NCBI RefSeq assembly: GCF_905147365.1
Contig: NC_056428.1
Location: 36,499,001 to 36,563,000 of the forward strand
DNA length: 64,000 nucleotides
Direction: 5' to 3'
Source: Aricia agestis
Lineage: Eukaryota > Arthropoda > Insecta > Lepidoptera > Lycaenidae
In this document: positions 55,007-64,000 of the stretch, piece after piece
Position numbering within the stretch: position 1 is the first letter of the stretch
How the letters are laid out: each line of letters opens with the position of its first letter
The notes under the pieces: generated by a model
The model's input: only the letters and a program-made list of their open reading frames with translations
Told to the model about the DNA's origin: nothing
Databases searched by the model: none
Program-made: the position numbers and the translations under genes

Positions 55007-55648
55007 TCGCTCAAAAAAACTTACTGCAGAACTCAGCGACTAATGAAAATATTAATTAATATTAATTACTTAGCTGTAATTAAATGAAGATTTTGATATC
55101 TCAATACATTATCTGTCAAATTCTTCATATTTTAATTACAGTTATTATGTAATTGAATCAAAGAAGTTTCATATAAGATTTATGCAGTAAGAGCTACAAA
55201 CTAATACTTTCCGGCCTCCACCAAGAGATGATATTTTCAAAATTTAACCTCAAGGCAAAGAGGTGTATGAAAATATTTTATGCACAATTTTTAAAAGGCG
55301 AAATCGAAAAATCTTGTATTTTGTAAATAAATAATTTCAATTTTCACAACTTTCAATACAAATAGCCAACTTATTTTTTCAAACAGAAAATTATATATTT
55401 GCTAGCAAGCTAATTGCAGCAAACAATGTATTTTATCATCCGCCAACTGAATTCGGATCGAAAATGCTCCAAAGTGATTTACCTTGTTTTGATTTGAATA
55501 TTTAAACATTGACGGAAATGAAAGGCGATAAATTGTAAATCGGGATAACTCTCAAATGTCGTTAGGGTTAATAGATCCGAGCAGCAATTAGTAGGGTTCA
55601 TCATGATTTGGCTCTTATTTGAATTTTTATGAACCCTTCTTCCTTTTT

Positions 55649-55985
55649 TAGGGTTCCGTACCCAAGGGGTAAAAACGGGATCTATTAAGTACTAAGACTC
55701 CTATGTCTATCGGTCTGTCTGTCTGTTGGTCTGTCTGTCTCCAGGCTGTATCTCAAGAAGCGCAATAGCAAGACTTCTGAAATTTTCACAGATTGTGTAT
55801 ATCTGCTGTCGCTATATTCAACAAATACTGAAAACAAAATAAGATTAATATTTAAGGGGGATAGTCATACGACAAACTTGATTTTTTTCGCTTTTTTTGC
55901 TCAATATCTATATGTATATAATATAATATGTATAATATAATGGCAACAGCTGGTAGGCACTTGAAATTTTCAAGAAATCCATATT
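55649..55985 (-). repeat. CGGCCAAGT family element, minus orientation, truncated
   Basis: agggttccgtacccaagggg, then ctgtctgtctgttggtctgt, then a body matching 56,640-56,760. The outer cggccaagt end is missing. Confidence 0.65.
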
Positions 55986-56392
55986 TATAATATGTGTAAT
56001 TTAGTAATCTATATCTATACTTATAATAAAATCGTAGAGGTAAAATTTTTGTACATTGAAAATAAACTTGAAAAAACGAGTCAGGGGCATGTTAGAAGAG
56101 TAATAGAACACATTTTAACTGTTTTTGAAATTTATGTTTCTCTGTCTGTTTGTCGGTTTGTCTGTTTGTCTGTTTGTCTGTTTGTACAGGCTAATTTTTG
56201 AATCCGCTAGACCGATTTCAATGAAATTTGGCATGATGATACCTTACATTTCTGGTCAACATCTTAGATACTTTTTTAACCGAATTTCAAAAAAGGAGGA
56301 GTTAATGTTTACTTTGCTGTGTGTGGTCAGATTTTTAAAATTCTTTTGTTGTTGTATAGATTGCCCGAATTTGATACCATGTTTACAATAAA

Positions 56393-56835
56393 ATCGGCCA
56401 AGTGCGAGTTGGACTCGCGCACGAAGGGTTCCGTACCGTTATAGAGAAAAAATAGGCCAAAAGTTATGTTTTTGTATGGGAGCCCTCCTTAAATTTTAAT
56501 TATATTCTAATTTTATAATTATTTATTAAAGTATACATATAATTAAGGATTCTGTAAAAATTTCAACTGTCTGCCTGTTGTCATTATTGATATCGAGCAA
56601 AAAGGCCAAAAAATCATGTTTGTTGTATGGGGGTCACCCTTAAATATTGATTTTATTTGTTTTCAGTATTTTTTGTTATAGCGGCAACAGATATACATAA
56701 TCTGTAAAAATTTCAGAACTCTAGCTGTACCAATTCTTGAGATTCAGCCTGGAGACAGACAGATGGACAGACAACGAAGTCTTAGTAATAAAGTCCCGGC
56801 CGATTTTACCCTTTGGGTACGGGACCCTAAAAACG
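56393..56835 (+). repeat. CGGCCAAGTGCGAGT family element, full length
   Basis: Starts tcggccaagtgcgagttgga and ends ttttaccctttgggtacggg accctaaaaa. Carries a short gacagacagatggacagaca tract. Non-coding, about 443 bases. Confidence 0.75.
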
Positions 56836-57184
56836 GTGACTTCATAAGTAATGGAATTGAAGAAACTCCTCGAAATTGTGGTTCCATTGTAGATTATGAA
56901 TCTGAGAATAAGAGGTAGGATAAAGAGGGATAGATGCCTACATTAAATAACGTCTTCTGAAGTATCTCTATCTCCGTCACATGTTCCTTTTCCCTGTCCT
57001 GTGGCCCCCATCCCCTGTCCACGCCAAGCGGTCTTCGAAGAAAGGATTTTTCAAAATGATAAGTATCTGAGGTTCAAGTTTCCTGAGTCTTTGATGTAAA
57101 TTAAAAATTTCGTGTGTAATATAGATCCAAATAAAATAGTCGTAGATGGCTGTTCAATTTTCTAAATCTCGATTTTAATAACAT

Positions 57185-57217
57185 ACATTCACGCGGACGA
57201 AGTTGCGGGCAACAGCT
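57185..57217 (+). mobile_element. Helitron-like 3' end
   Basis: cacgcggacgaagttgcggg caacagCTAG|T. The 5' limit is unclear. Confidence 0.55.
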
Positions 57218-58414
57218 AGTTAATAATAGATTTGTAAGTTTGTGTCAAACACTGCAATTCTTTGAAAATTTAAGCAATTCCTCACCAGTTACTTCTAAGA
57301 ATCATTCATAATCAAAAATCTTGATATTGGCTTCATTTCAGCATTGTCTTATGTCATATGATTTCTAACCGTGTCCCTTGATACTAAAACTGGGTTATGA
57401 TAAGAAAATAATGAGGACTTCCCCTGGGACAGATTATAACGCTCGTCGTACTTCAGAGATTGACCTTTAATTTATTGGATACAACACAATCAGACCTTAA
57501 TAGCTCGAGAAGACATCCTGTACAAAGGATAACCGATTTACAATGATGTTCATTGAACCCAGAGCAAAATTGAACTATCATTGAAGAGGAAACATTTGTT
57601 TGTTGTATGAACTTCTAACATGATTTTGATAGAGAATAGGGTGACAATTCTAGTTCGTCTCGAATTCGAAAATTTACCAAACGGTTAGTACCTAGTTAAA
57701 ACTGGGCATGGAGCTCGTTTTTGGAATTGTAATATAATATTAGAATCCCTATTTACCTACTGTGCCATTTGTGTCTAGTTTCAACGAAATTCAGATGCGA
57801 ACATGAAATCGTGGCCAATATTTGGTTGGTGTTGTATATTATAATGGTATCTAGAAGCATTATGCATAAATGAAAAATTACTCAGAAAGTTAAAGTGGTT
57901 TAAATGATTATATCCCCGTCAATTTATCCAAGTTAAGCCAGGCTTGTTCGCTGTCTTTGTACGGGAATGAATGGTCGCCGTCTCAAATCCTCAAGACTTG
58001 GGCAGTGTATTTAAACGTCTTCAACCGAAATATTACCACAAATTCGAGCTATTCTAAATACGATGACGAAACAGTGTCGTCGGTTTGAATACCGGCCCCA
58101 TTCGAATAGACCCATCTTCCATCTGGGAATTCACAGATCTTGAAAATTGATTTACCAAACATTGCTTGAGGAGGGAACGTGTAAAACAGCAGTATTTCAA
58201 GTGACACTTTAAAGTTTAATGTATGGCGAAGTATTATATTTATAAACAACAAATTGTGTAAAAATAGAAACATATAGGTTATAGGAATAAAAAAATAAAG
58301 GAAACTTTTCAAAACCAGCGAAGTCAGTATAAGTTTCAATAACAAACAATACATTTTTGTAACGTCTCAAAAGTTACCGAGTAGCTGTTATATTTTTTGT
58401 TAAAGAAGTAAAAA
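57218..58414. other. No gene recognised
   Basis: AT-rich; short frames on both strands without domain signatures. No repeat family of the window is present. Confidence 0.3.
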
Positions 58415-58747
58415 ACCGGCCAAGTGTGCGTTGGACTCGCCCATGAAGGGTTCCGCAGCAGCAATAAGGTTTATTTCTATGAAATTAACAGGTTTTTGAT
58501 TTATTTTTATATTTCAGTTGATTTAATCAAAGTTAAATCACTACTTGCTAGATCTCGTTCAAACCAATTTTCGTTGGTAGTTTTTTTTTGTTTCAGTTGT
58601 ACCTATGGGACCCCTAAAATTTTTAATAATTTTTCCACTTTTGTATCAAAATCTTAATGCGGTTCATAGACTACATCTACTACTATCTACTATCTCTAGT
58701 TCGGAGAAAAGAGGCTGTGACAGACGGACAGACAGACAGACAGACAC

Positions 58748-58798
<51 letters not shown>

Positions 58799-58872
58799 TA
58801 CAGACAGACAGACAGACATGACGAATCTATAAGGGTTCCGTTTTTTGCCATTTGGCTACGGAACCCTAAAAA
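58415..58872 (+). repeat. CGGCCAAGTGTGCGT family element with long CAGA microsatellite
   Basis: Starts ccggccaagtgtgcgttgga; its interior is a deleted form of 5,880-6,400; it ends ttttgccatttggctacgga accctaaaaa. The (CAGA)n tract runs 58,721-58,818 with a few interruptions. Confidence 0.78.
58721..58818 (+). repeat. (CAGA)n microsatellite
   Basis: About 24 tetranucleotide units, mostly CAGA, with acac and cata interruptions. It is part of the repeat element rather than free-standing. Confidence 0.9.
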
Positions 58873-59253
58873 AGAAAAGAAAAAGAGAAGAAAAGCATTT
58901 ACATGTAACGTTTCATAAAGGTTCAACATTAAATCAGGCGAGGAAATCCATAGCAACACGATCATACAAACTAAAGTACAAAATAAATTTAACATCGTTA
59001 TGAATAAGTTCTGCGTATACCTACACTCAAAAAGTTATAATTGCTTTCGAATAGACGCCAATCGATAAGGTTGTACCTCGATGTCGGCGACTAACGTTTT
59101 GTTGCGCGAAGTCAACTGACTATCCAGTATCCTAACAAGTATGACAGTTTTGATGTGATGTAGGAAACTCGCCTATGTAGTAGTCTAAGCGTTACAGTAG
59201 AAATGCTCAACGATATTTTATTTTTTTATTTTATAATAATGTAAATAATTAAA

Positions 59254-59608
59254 GGTGGGTTGCACCAACTTACTTTAACTATAACTTTAACTACAATGCA
59301 AAATGTCAAATCTTTGGTTAAAGTTAAAAATGAACGCCATTAAGATGCCATATTTAACCATAACCATAGAGCTCGACAAGACTTTAAATGCACGTGTCGA
59401 AAAAAGGAACTAACGCTGTCATACAAAAACGCCATTTTTGACAGTTCTCCTTTACCAGCAGCGCCCCCGCCCACGTTCTTATAAAGCATTGTCGGACCAG
59501 CAACGTCTTCTGTCAAATTCTGTGATCAAAGTTAAGGTTAAAGTTAAATTAGCCTTAACATAAACCATAACTTTAACTTTAACCACGCCTCTGGTGCAAC
59601 CCAACCTA
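59254..59608. mobile_element. MITE family with GGTTG-TTGCACCA ends, copy 2
   Basis: ggtgggttgcaccaacttac ... cctctggtgcaacccaacct. Shares the cgccatttttgacagttctc core with 20,686-21,031. TAA lies on both sides, possibly a 3-bp duplication. Confidence 0.8.
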
Positions 59609-59777
59609 AGCTAAGCAAACGCTTACTCGTTATAATAATATTATACTCGCAGCAAATGTTGCAATTTAATATGACGTAATATATTACGATAAGAAGTAAT
59701 TAGAGCTAAGTAATACTTGTTAATATGGATTTTACTAAAAACAGTCAAAATAAGTTAAAAGTTTTCTAGTTTTATTT

Positions 59778-59995
59778 GGTTTAAAGGAGAACAGGGGGGT
59801 GAGTGAAGATCTTTTCTTTATCGCTTCGTTATAGAATCGCCAACCAAAATGTACGGAATTGACAAAAGACGAGTCGAACGTCAACGCCATATTAACGAAC
59901 GCGTATGTCAATTCCAAACATTTTGGTTGGCGATTCTATAACGAAGCGAGAAAGAAAAAATCTTGGCTTACCCCACTGGTCTTAAAGCGGAATAT
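59778..59995. mobile_element. MITE with long inverted arms
   Basis: Arms of 47 bases near-exact (tcgcttcgttatagaatcgc, caaccaaaatgt and inverses), extending more weakly outward. Confidence 0.7.
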
Positions 59996-60271
59996 GTATT
60001 TAGAAATCTGTTAAATTGTGCACTAGACCTTAACACAAACGAATTCCTACCGAAGTACGTATTGTAAAGTGGGAGATACAGGGGTATAAAATGACAAGCG
60101 TTTTAAAAGGGAATATTAATTAATATTTAGATTTAATAATCTATGCGACATATACATCATATCGGGTGCCATACAGACATATCTTAGGTACATTGAGATT
60201 TCTGTTCTCGATCTGTCACTTCGCCTATTTTTCCAATTAATAGGAAAAGCCACCAAACCTATAGCCTAGTT

Positions 60272-60697
60272 CAGGGCTTCCCAAACTGTGCGACGCCCCG
60301 GGACGTCGCGATACTGTCCCACGGGCGTCGCATGTCAACACAACCAAATCGAGTTAACGCCGCGCGCATTATGTCAATCATACATCTCGGGATTCCCGGG
60401 CAATCTAAATCCCCGGTTTCAGAAGCTATACTCAGAAAAGCAAGCGCAGCCTTCACATTAACCAGTCTTGCGGGCTTTAATATCTTTCATAAATATCTCT
60501 TTTAATTTTATACTTATGTTTTGATTTGGTCATTATTTCCTAATAAAAATATAAATATCCAAACAGTGTTTATACGATAACATATGTAGGCTGGTTCTAA
60601 AATTAGAAAGTATTTTTGGGGGCTGGGTTGAGGGGCGTCGTAAAGAAATGGCAAAATCCCAAGGGCGTCACAGTACAAATAAGTTTGGGAAGCCCTG
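60272..60697. mobile_element. hAT-type non-autonomous element, 426 bp
   Basis: Starts CAGGGCTTCCCAAACT and ends AGTTTGGGAAGCCCTG, a perfect 16-bp inverted repeat. Flanked by identical 8-mers GCCTAGTT (60,264-60,271 and 60,698-60,705). Open frames inside show no transposase. Confidence 0.88.
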
Positions 60698-60782
60698 GCC
60701 TAGTTCATAAAGTGGCATTTTTATTGAAGTTTTGTTGGTCGCGGTCGCTTGTCGCAAAGATCAGAATGTTACGTTTAGGTAA

Positions 60783-60843
60783 CATTGGGCATTTGTCGTC
60801 AATCCACACTCATACAGTGTGGATTGACGACAAATGCCCAATG
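60783..60843. repeat. Perfect 27-bp hairpin
   Basis: cattgggcatttgtcgtcaa plus seven bases, a 7-base loop (tcataca), then the exact inverse complement. Confidence 0.85.
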
Positions 60844-62050
60844 TCCACTAATTTCTTAATGATGGAAACCTACTTACTACCCGTAGGTTTTCAATTGATA
60901 TCATGGGGAAAATGTTATTAATTGACAGTGTAATAATCGTTAAGTGCGAAAACATGGCGAAAACAGGGTATAAACATAGATTCGACCTTCAGAAGGTCAT
61001 TTAGGACGGCAAATGTTTCGTTTTCATTAGAAGACTAATGGCCGCACTCCGAGACATTAATGGTTACTTAACTCTAATTTAATGTAGAGTTTGACAGAAA
61101 ATGTGTGAAGATTTTGTTAAAATCTTTATTATGACACAAACTCCATACAATTTCTTTAAGTTATTTTAAATCTCTCTAAATAGCAGCCGTATGTTTAAGC
61201 TTTTATTAGCTTAAGTATTTTCTTAAATAAAAATAATAGTCTCCATATAATAACGCAGCTCAATATTCAGCATAATATAATTTCTATAAAGAAAAGGTTT
61301 AGCTTACCATAAAATAAATATTTTAACTAAATGCAATAGTTAGACTTCAGATCAATGCATACACAACACAATGTGGTTTAGTAACATAATATATATGTTA
61401 CTAAACCAACCAACCATATATATGGTTGGTTGGTTTAATATCCATTACACTATTAAGGTATACGTCTTGCGGTTTTAAGCATAATATCTATATCTATCTA
61501 TATCTATAGATATAATAAAATCCTAGAGGTAAAATTTTTGTATATTGAATAAAAACTTAATAGTAGGGGAGGGGAAGGTGCTAATTTTGTAGTCATTCGA
61601 GGGTCATGGAGACCTAGTAGGTTTTTTACATTAGGTAAAACTGATAAAAAAAAGGTGTATCTGCCGTTCTGTCTGTCCTTACCTCTAGCTGTTTGGGCGT
61701 GAAGAGGCAACGGACAGACAGACACACTTTCGCATTTATAATATTAGTACGGATGTCTGTGGTACGGATAATAACAAAACATTTGCAGATTTTGTTGCTC
61801 TTTCAAGTTTGTCACTATTATTTTTTCTGTCTAGGAAACAAAAAAATACAAAAAAATTCTAACTAAAACAATATTTTGGGTGAAATTGTTCCATGGGCAG
61901 AAAATAGAAACTTGCAAGCATTGTAAACCGATGTTATCCGTATAATGATGTCGAAGAATGCACGATATTCAATTTAGTTGCACTCGCGCATTGGGATTCC
62001 ACGAATGTCAACCACGCACCCAATTACACACCGCATTATCCATACTAATA
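60844..62050. other. No gene; two small hairpins and repeat scraps
   Basis: 61,373-61,409 (tggtttagtaacat / atgttactaaacca) and 61,406-61,435 (accaaccaaccat / atggttggttggt) are adjacent hairpins. From 61,490 to 61,755 a Helitron-like scrap (atataataaaatcctagagg ... gacagacagacacactttcg) is present. No gene. Confidence 0.45.
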
Positions 62051-62062
62051 ATATTTATATTC

Positions 62063-62424
62063 AGAACGCCTCCGTGGTCTAGTGGTATAGAGCGCGGCTC
62101 TTGACTCGGAGGTCGTGGGTTCGATTCCCGCGTTGGAAACATGTTATTTCCAAGTTTGGTTAGGACAATGCAGGCTGATCACCTGATTGTCTGACAAGTA
62201 AGATGATCCGTGCGTCGGATGGGCATGTAAAAAGTCGGTCCTGCGCCTGATCTCTCGCCAGTCGTGTCGGTCGTCATTCCCACTGGGTTATGAGAGTAAA
62301 GGAATAGAGAGTGCTCTTGTGTACTGCGCACACACTTGGGCACTATAAAAATTACTCCTGCGTAGCTGGCCTGGTTTCAATGAAACCGGCCACCGTCACC
62401 GAAACCGGTGTGGGAGCTATTTTT
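62063..62424 (+). mobile_element. tRNA-derived SINE with 11-bp target duplication
   Basis: Head with A box TGGTCTAGTGG (62,075-62,085) and B box GGTTCGATTCC (62,118-62,128), the internal RNA polymerase III promoter. The acceptor stems do not pair, so it is not a working tRNA gene. The body contains gtgtactgcgcacacacttg. Flanked by tatttatattc at 62,052-62,062 and 62,425-62,435. Confidence 0.85.
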
Positions 62425-62435
62425 TATTTATATTC

Positions 62436-62625
62436 GAAAGTGTGTCTGTCTGTCTGTCTGTAACCTCTTCACGACCAAACCGCTGAACCGATTTAGCTGA
62501 AATTTGGTATGGAGATACTTTAGAGTCCCGGGAAAGGACATCTAGTATACTTTTTATCCCGAAAAAAATACGGTTCTCGCGGGATAACGAATTTTGGCGC
62601 AAAGTAGTTGCGGACGTCATCGTCA
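62436..62625 (+). mobile_element. GTCT repeat element, partial
   Basis: gaaagtgtgtctgtctgtct, aaaccgctgaaccgatttag, tttttatcccgaaaaaaata, ttgcggacgtcatcg. The SINE is inserted at its left edge. Confidence 0.65.
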
Positions 62626-63162
62626 ATGTTACACATAATTATTATAATAGAAATAGATGGCGACCCACAACTCTGTTGCGCCAAAATCGCATCATGAAAA
62701 TATTTGAAAAACACCATAATAGGGAATATGCAAAATAAATAATTCCAGCTCAAATATATTTTTCTGTAATCTTATCATCCTCACATTATAATCAAAAGGT
62801 ATTTTTTTAATTAGTTATTATTTAAACCCATAAAATGTGGTTTAAAAAATGAAAATTAATGGAGGGAAATTCAAACTTACTAAACGCGCCACCATTGGTC
62901 GAAACGAAATGTGACGTCAGATGTTACATATCGGCGTCGATATTCATACTGTGGTTATAGTATTTGTTAGAAAAATAGTTTAAAACTGGTGATTTCTAGT
63001 GAATCTATATTTATAGTGAATCTATATGGTATATTAGGTTTTATAAATGAGTATATTAGGTTTTATCATAGCAAAATCGGACTATCTACCGAAAATAAAT
63101 GCATTTATGATGTTAGAATATTTTGCATCAAATCTTCATTTTACGATTTTATTTAATTAGAT
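62626..63162. other. No gene recognised
   Basis: AT-rich, with a tandem scrap gtgaatctatatttatagtga at about 62,999-63,025. Nothing else. Confidence 0.3.
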
Positions 63163-63347
63163 TAGCTGACCCGGCAAACGTTGTTTTGCCATATAAATTT
63201 CTAGTATAAATTTAAAAAGTGAATAAAAACCTATTCTTAGACCTAACAAATGTATACTATACTGTACCTATACAAAACAAAATCGCCTAAGCCGTTTTTG
63301 AGGAGTTCGCGCACAAACAGTGACACGAGAATTTTCATATATTAGAT
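63163..63347 (-). mobile_element. Helitron-like element, GGCAAACGTTGTTTTGCC type
   Basis: Plus strand attagctgacccggcaaacg ttgttttgccatataaattt ... gacacgagaattttcatata ttaga. The hairpin ggcaaacgttgttttgcc precedes the terminal CTAA on the minus strand. Confidence 0.65.
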
Positions 63348-63558
63348 ATTCCAATTAACATGAACAATTTACGTTGAGTACCGACGTAAGTAGCTACTTG
63401 TTTATTTCAGATCTTCTATTGCAAAATTAATTTACTTTTGACTAAATCGCATGAAGATGTATAACAGTAACATAAGTATGCTATATACGTAGCATACTTA
63501 CGATGTAATGATCATCACAATAGTAATAAACACGATAATGGAGATAGAGAATTTATAC

Positions 63559-63655
63559 GTGGGAGAGCCATGAATTGGCCGGCTTGACCGGAGAAATACC
63601 AAGTTCTCACAGAAAACCGGCGTGAAACAGCGCTTGCGCGTGCGTTTGTGAACCT
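63559..63655 (+). mobile_element. Lep1-like repeat, 5' fragment
   Basis: acgtgggagagccatgaatt, gcttgaccggagaaatacca, agaaaaccggcgtgaaacag, then broken off. Nearby gattgggaacccctggctta at 63,753 looks like a stray hAT end. Confidence 0.6.
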
Positions 63656-64000
63656 TTCAATAAAAAAAATATGTATCTTTTTCAAATAGCTAGGTAGAGT
63701 AGGGCGCCGTAACAAAATATTTACCGTGTAACTGTGCCACAGGCTGCAAAAGATTGGGAACCCCTGGCTTAGCGTATGCTTCTGAGAAATGATTTAACTT
63801 CCCAGAATAAAGTAATAAGATTATATTTGATTCTATTGCTATGAAATATTACATTTTTACTTTCATAAATTTAATATGCAGTAAATATATTTTCGCAGTG
63901 TAAATTCTTAACTCAAAGGTATCCTTAAAGTATAGTTCAAAGGTAGGTAAACTCGGGATAATTTTTATTTACTTTAACCTTTTCTTGCAAGTTGTAAATT

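Noticed and set aside
54785..55087. 100-codon frame
   Set aside because: It spans a MITE with TTCACACTGTGC ends and has no domain or splice context.
58605..58995. Frames encoding TDRQTDRQ or CLSVCLSV repeats
   Set aside because: These are translations of the CAGA microsatellite, not proteins. The same applies near 30,000 and 56,130.
62068..62140. tRNA gene
   Set aside because: A and B boxes are good, but the acceptor stem does not pair and the sequence continues into a SINE body with target duplications.
1..64000. CRISPR array or bacterial defence locus
   Set aside because: All tandem repeats seen are microsatellites or transposon monomers; the genes are spliced and eukaryotic.

Overview
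This is AT-rich insect nuclear DNA, almost certainly from a moth or butterfly (Lepidoptera). The signs are spliced genes with canonical GT/AG introns, and a dense load of short repeats I associate with Lepidoptera: Helitron-like elements ending in a GC hairpin plus CTAG, repeats carrying GTCT/CAGA microsatellites, Lep1-like repeats, a tRNA-derived SINE and palindromic MITEs. No bacterial genes, rRNA genes or CRISPR arrays were seen.

Layout. (1) 1-12,565, plus strand: the last 12 exons of the paraplegin gene (SPG7), a mitochondrial inner-membrane AAA metalloprotease. The mitochondrial leader and first membrane segment lie left of the window. Its longer introns are full of transposons, including a 1.3-kb inverted array. 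(2) About 12.6-21.6 kb: no recognised gene. The first 3 kb is poor in repeats; from 16.4 kb small MITEs appear. (3) 21,585-25,784, minus strand: the last three exons of a class I cyclic-nucleotide phosphodiesterase closest to PDE7. They encode the C-terminal part of the catalytic domain and a long tail unusually rich in RRxS phosphorylation motifs. The upstream catalytic exons were not found. (4) About 25.8-64 kb: no conserved host exon recognised; this is either a large 5' intron of the phosphodiesterase gene or intergenic. It is a transposon mosaic.

The main items in the mosaic are: a 2.9-kb element at 31.7-34.55 kb with about 465-bp terminal inverted repeats, carrying a broken spliced gene of an unnamed metazoan family that combines a FEN/PIN-nuclease-like region with a C-terminal CXC cysteine module; a 616-bp solo LTR at 40.56-41.17 kb with a 4-bp target duplication, a TATA/initiator promoter and three heat-shock-element-like arrays; a Helitron-like element nested in another, with the empty site preserved in a second copy 11 kb away; a 5'-truncated non-LTR retrotransposon with an open reverse transcriptase frame at 50.3-51.8 kb; five copies of a palindromic TACAGGGTGTAAC MITE; two hAT-type elements with 8-bp target duplications; and a SINE with an 11-bp target duplication.

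The two host genes are convergent and there is no evidence that they work together. Paraplegin acts in mitochondrial protein quality control and the phosphodiesterase in cAMP turnover. The best candidates for undescribed biology are the nuclease-like TIR element, the heat-shock-like LTR promoter and the phospho-motif-rich phosphodiesterase tail.
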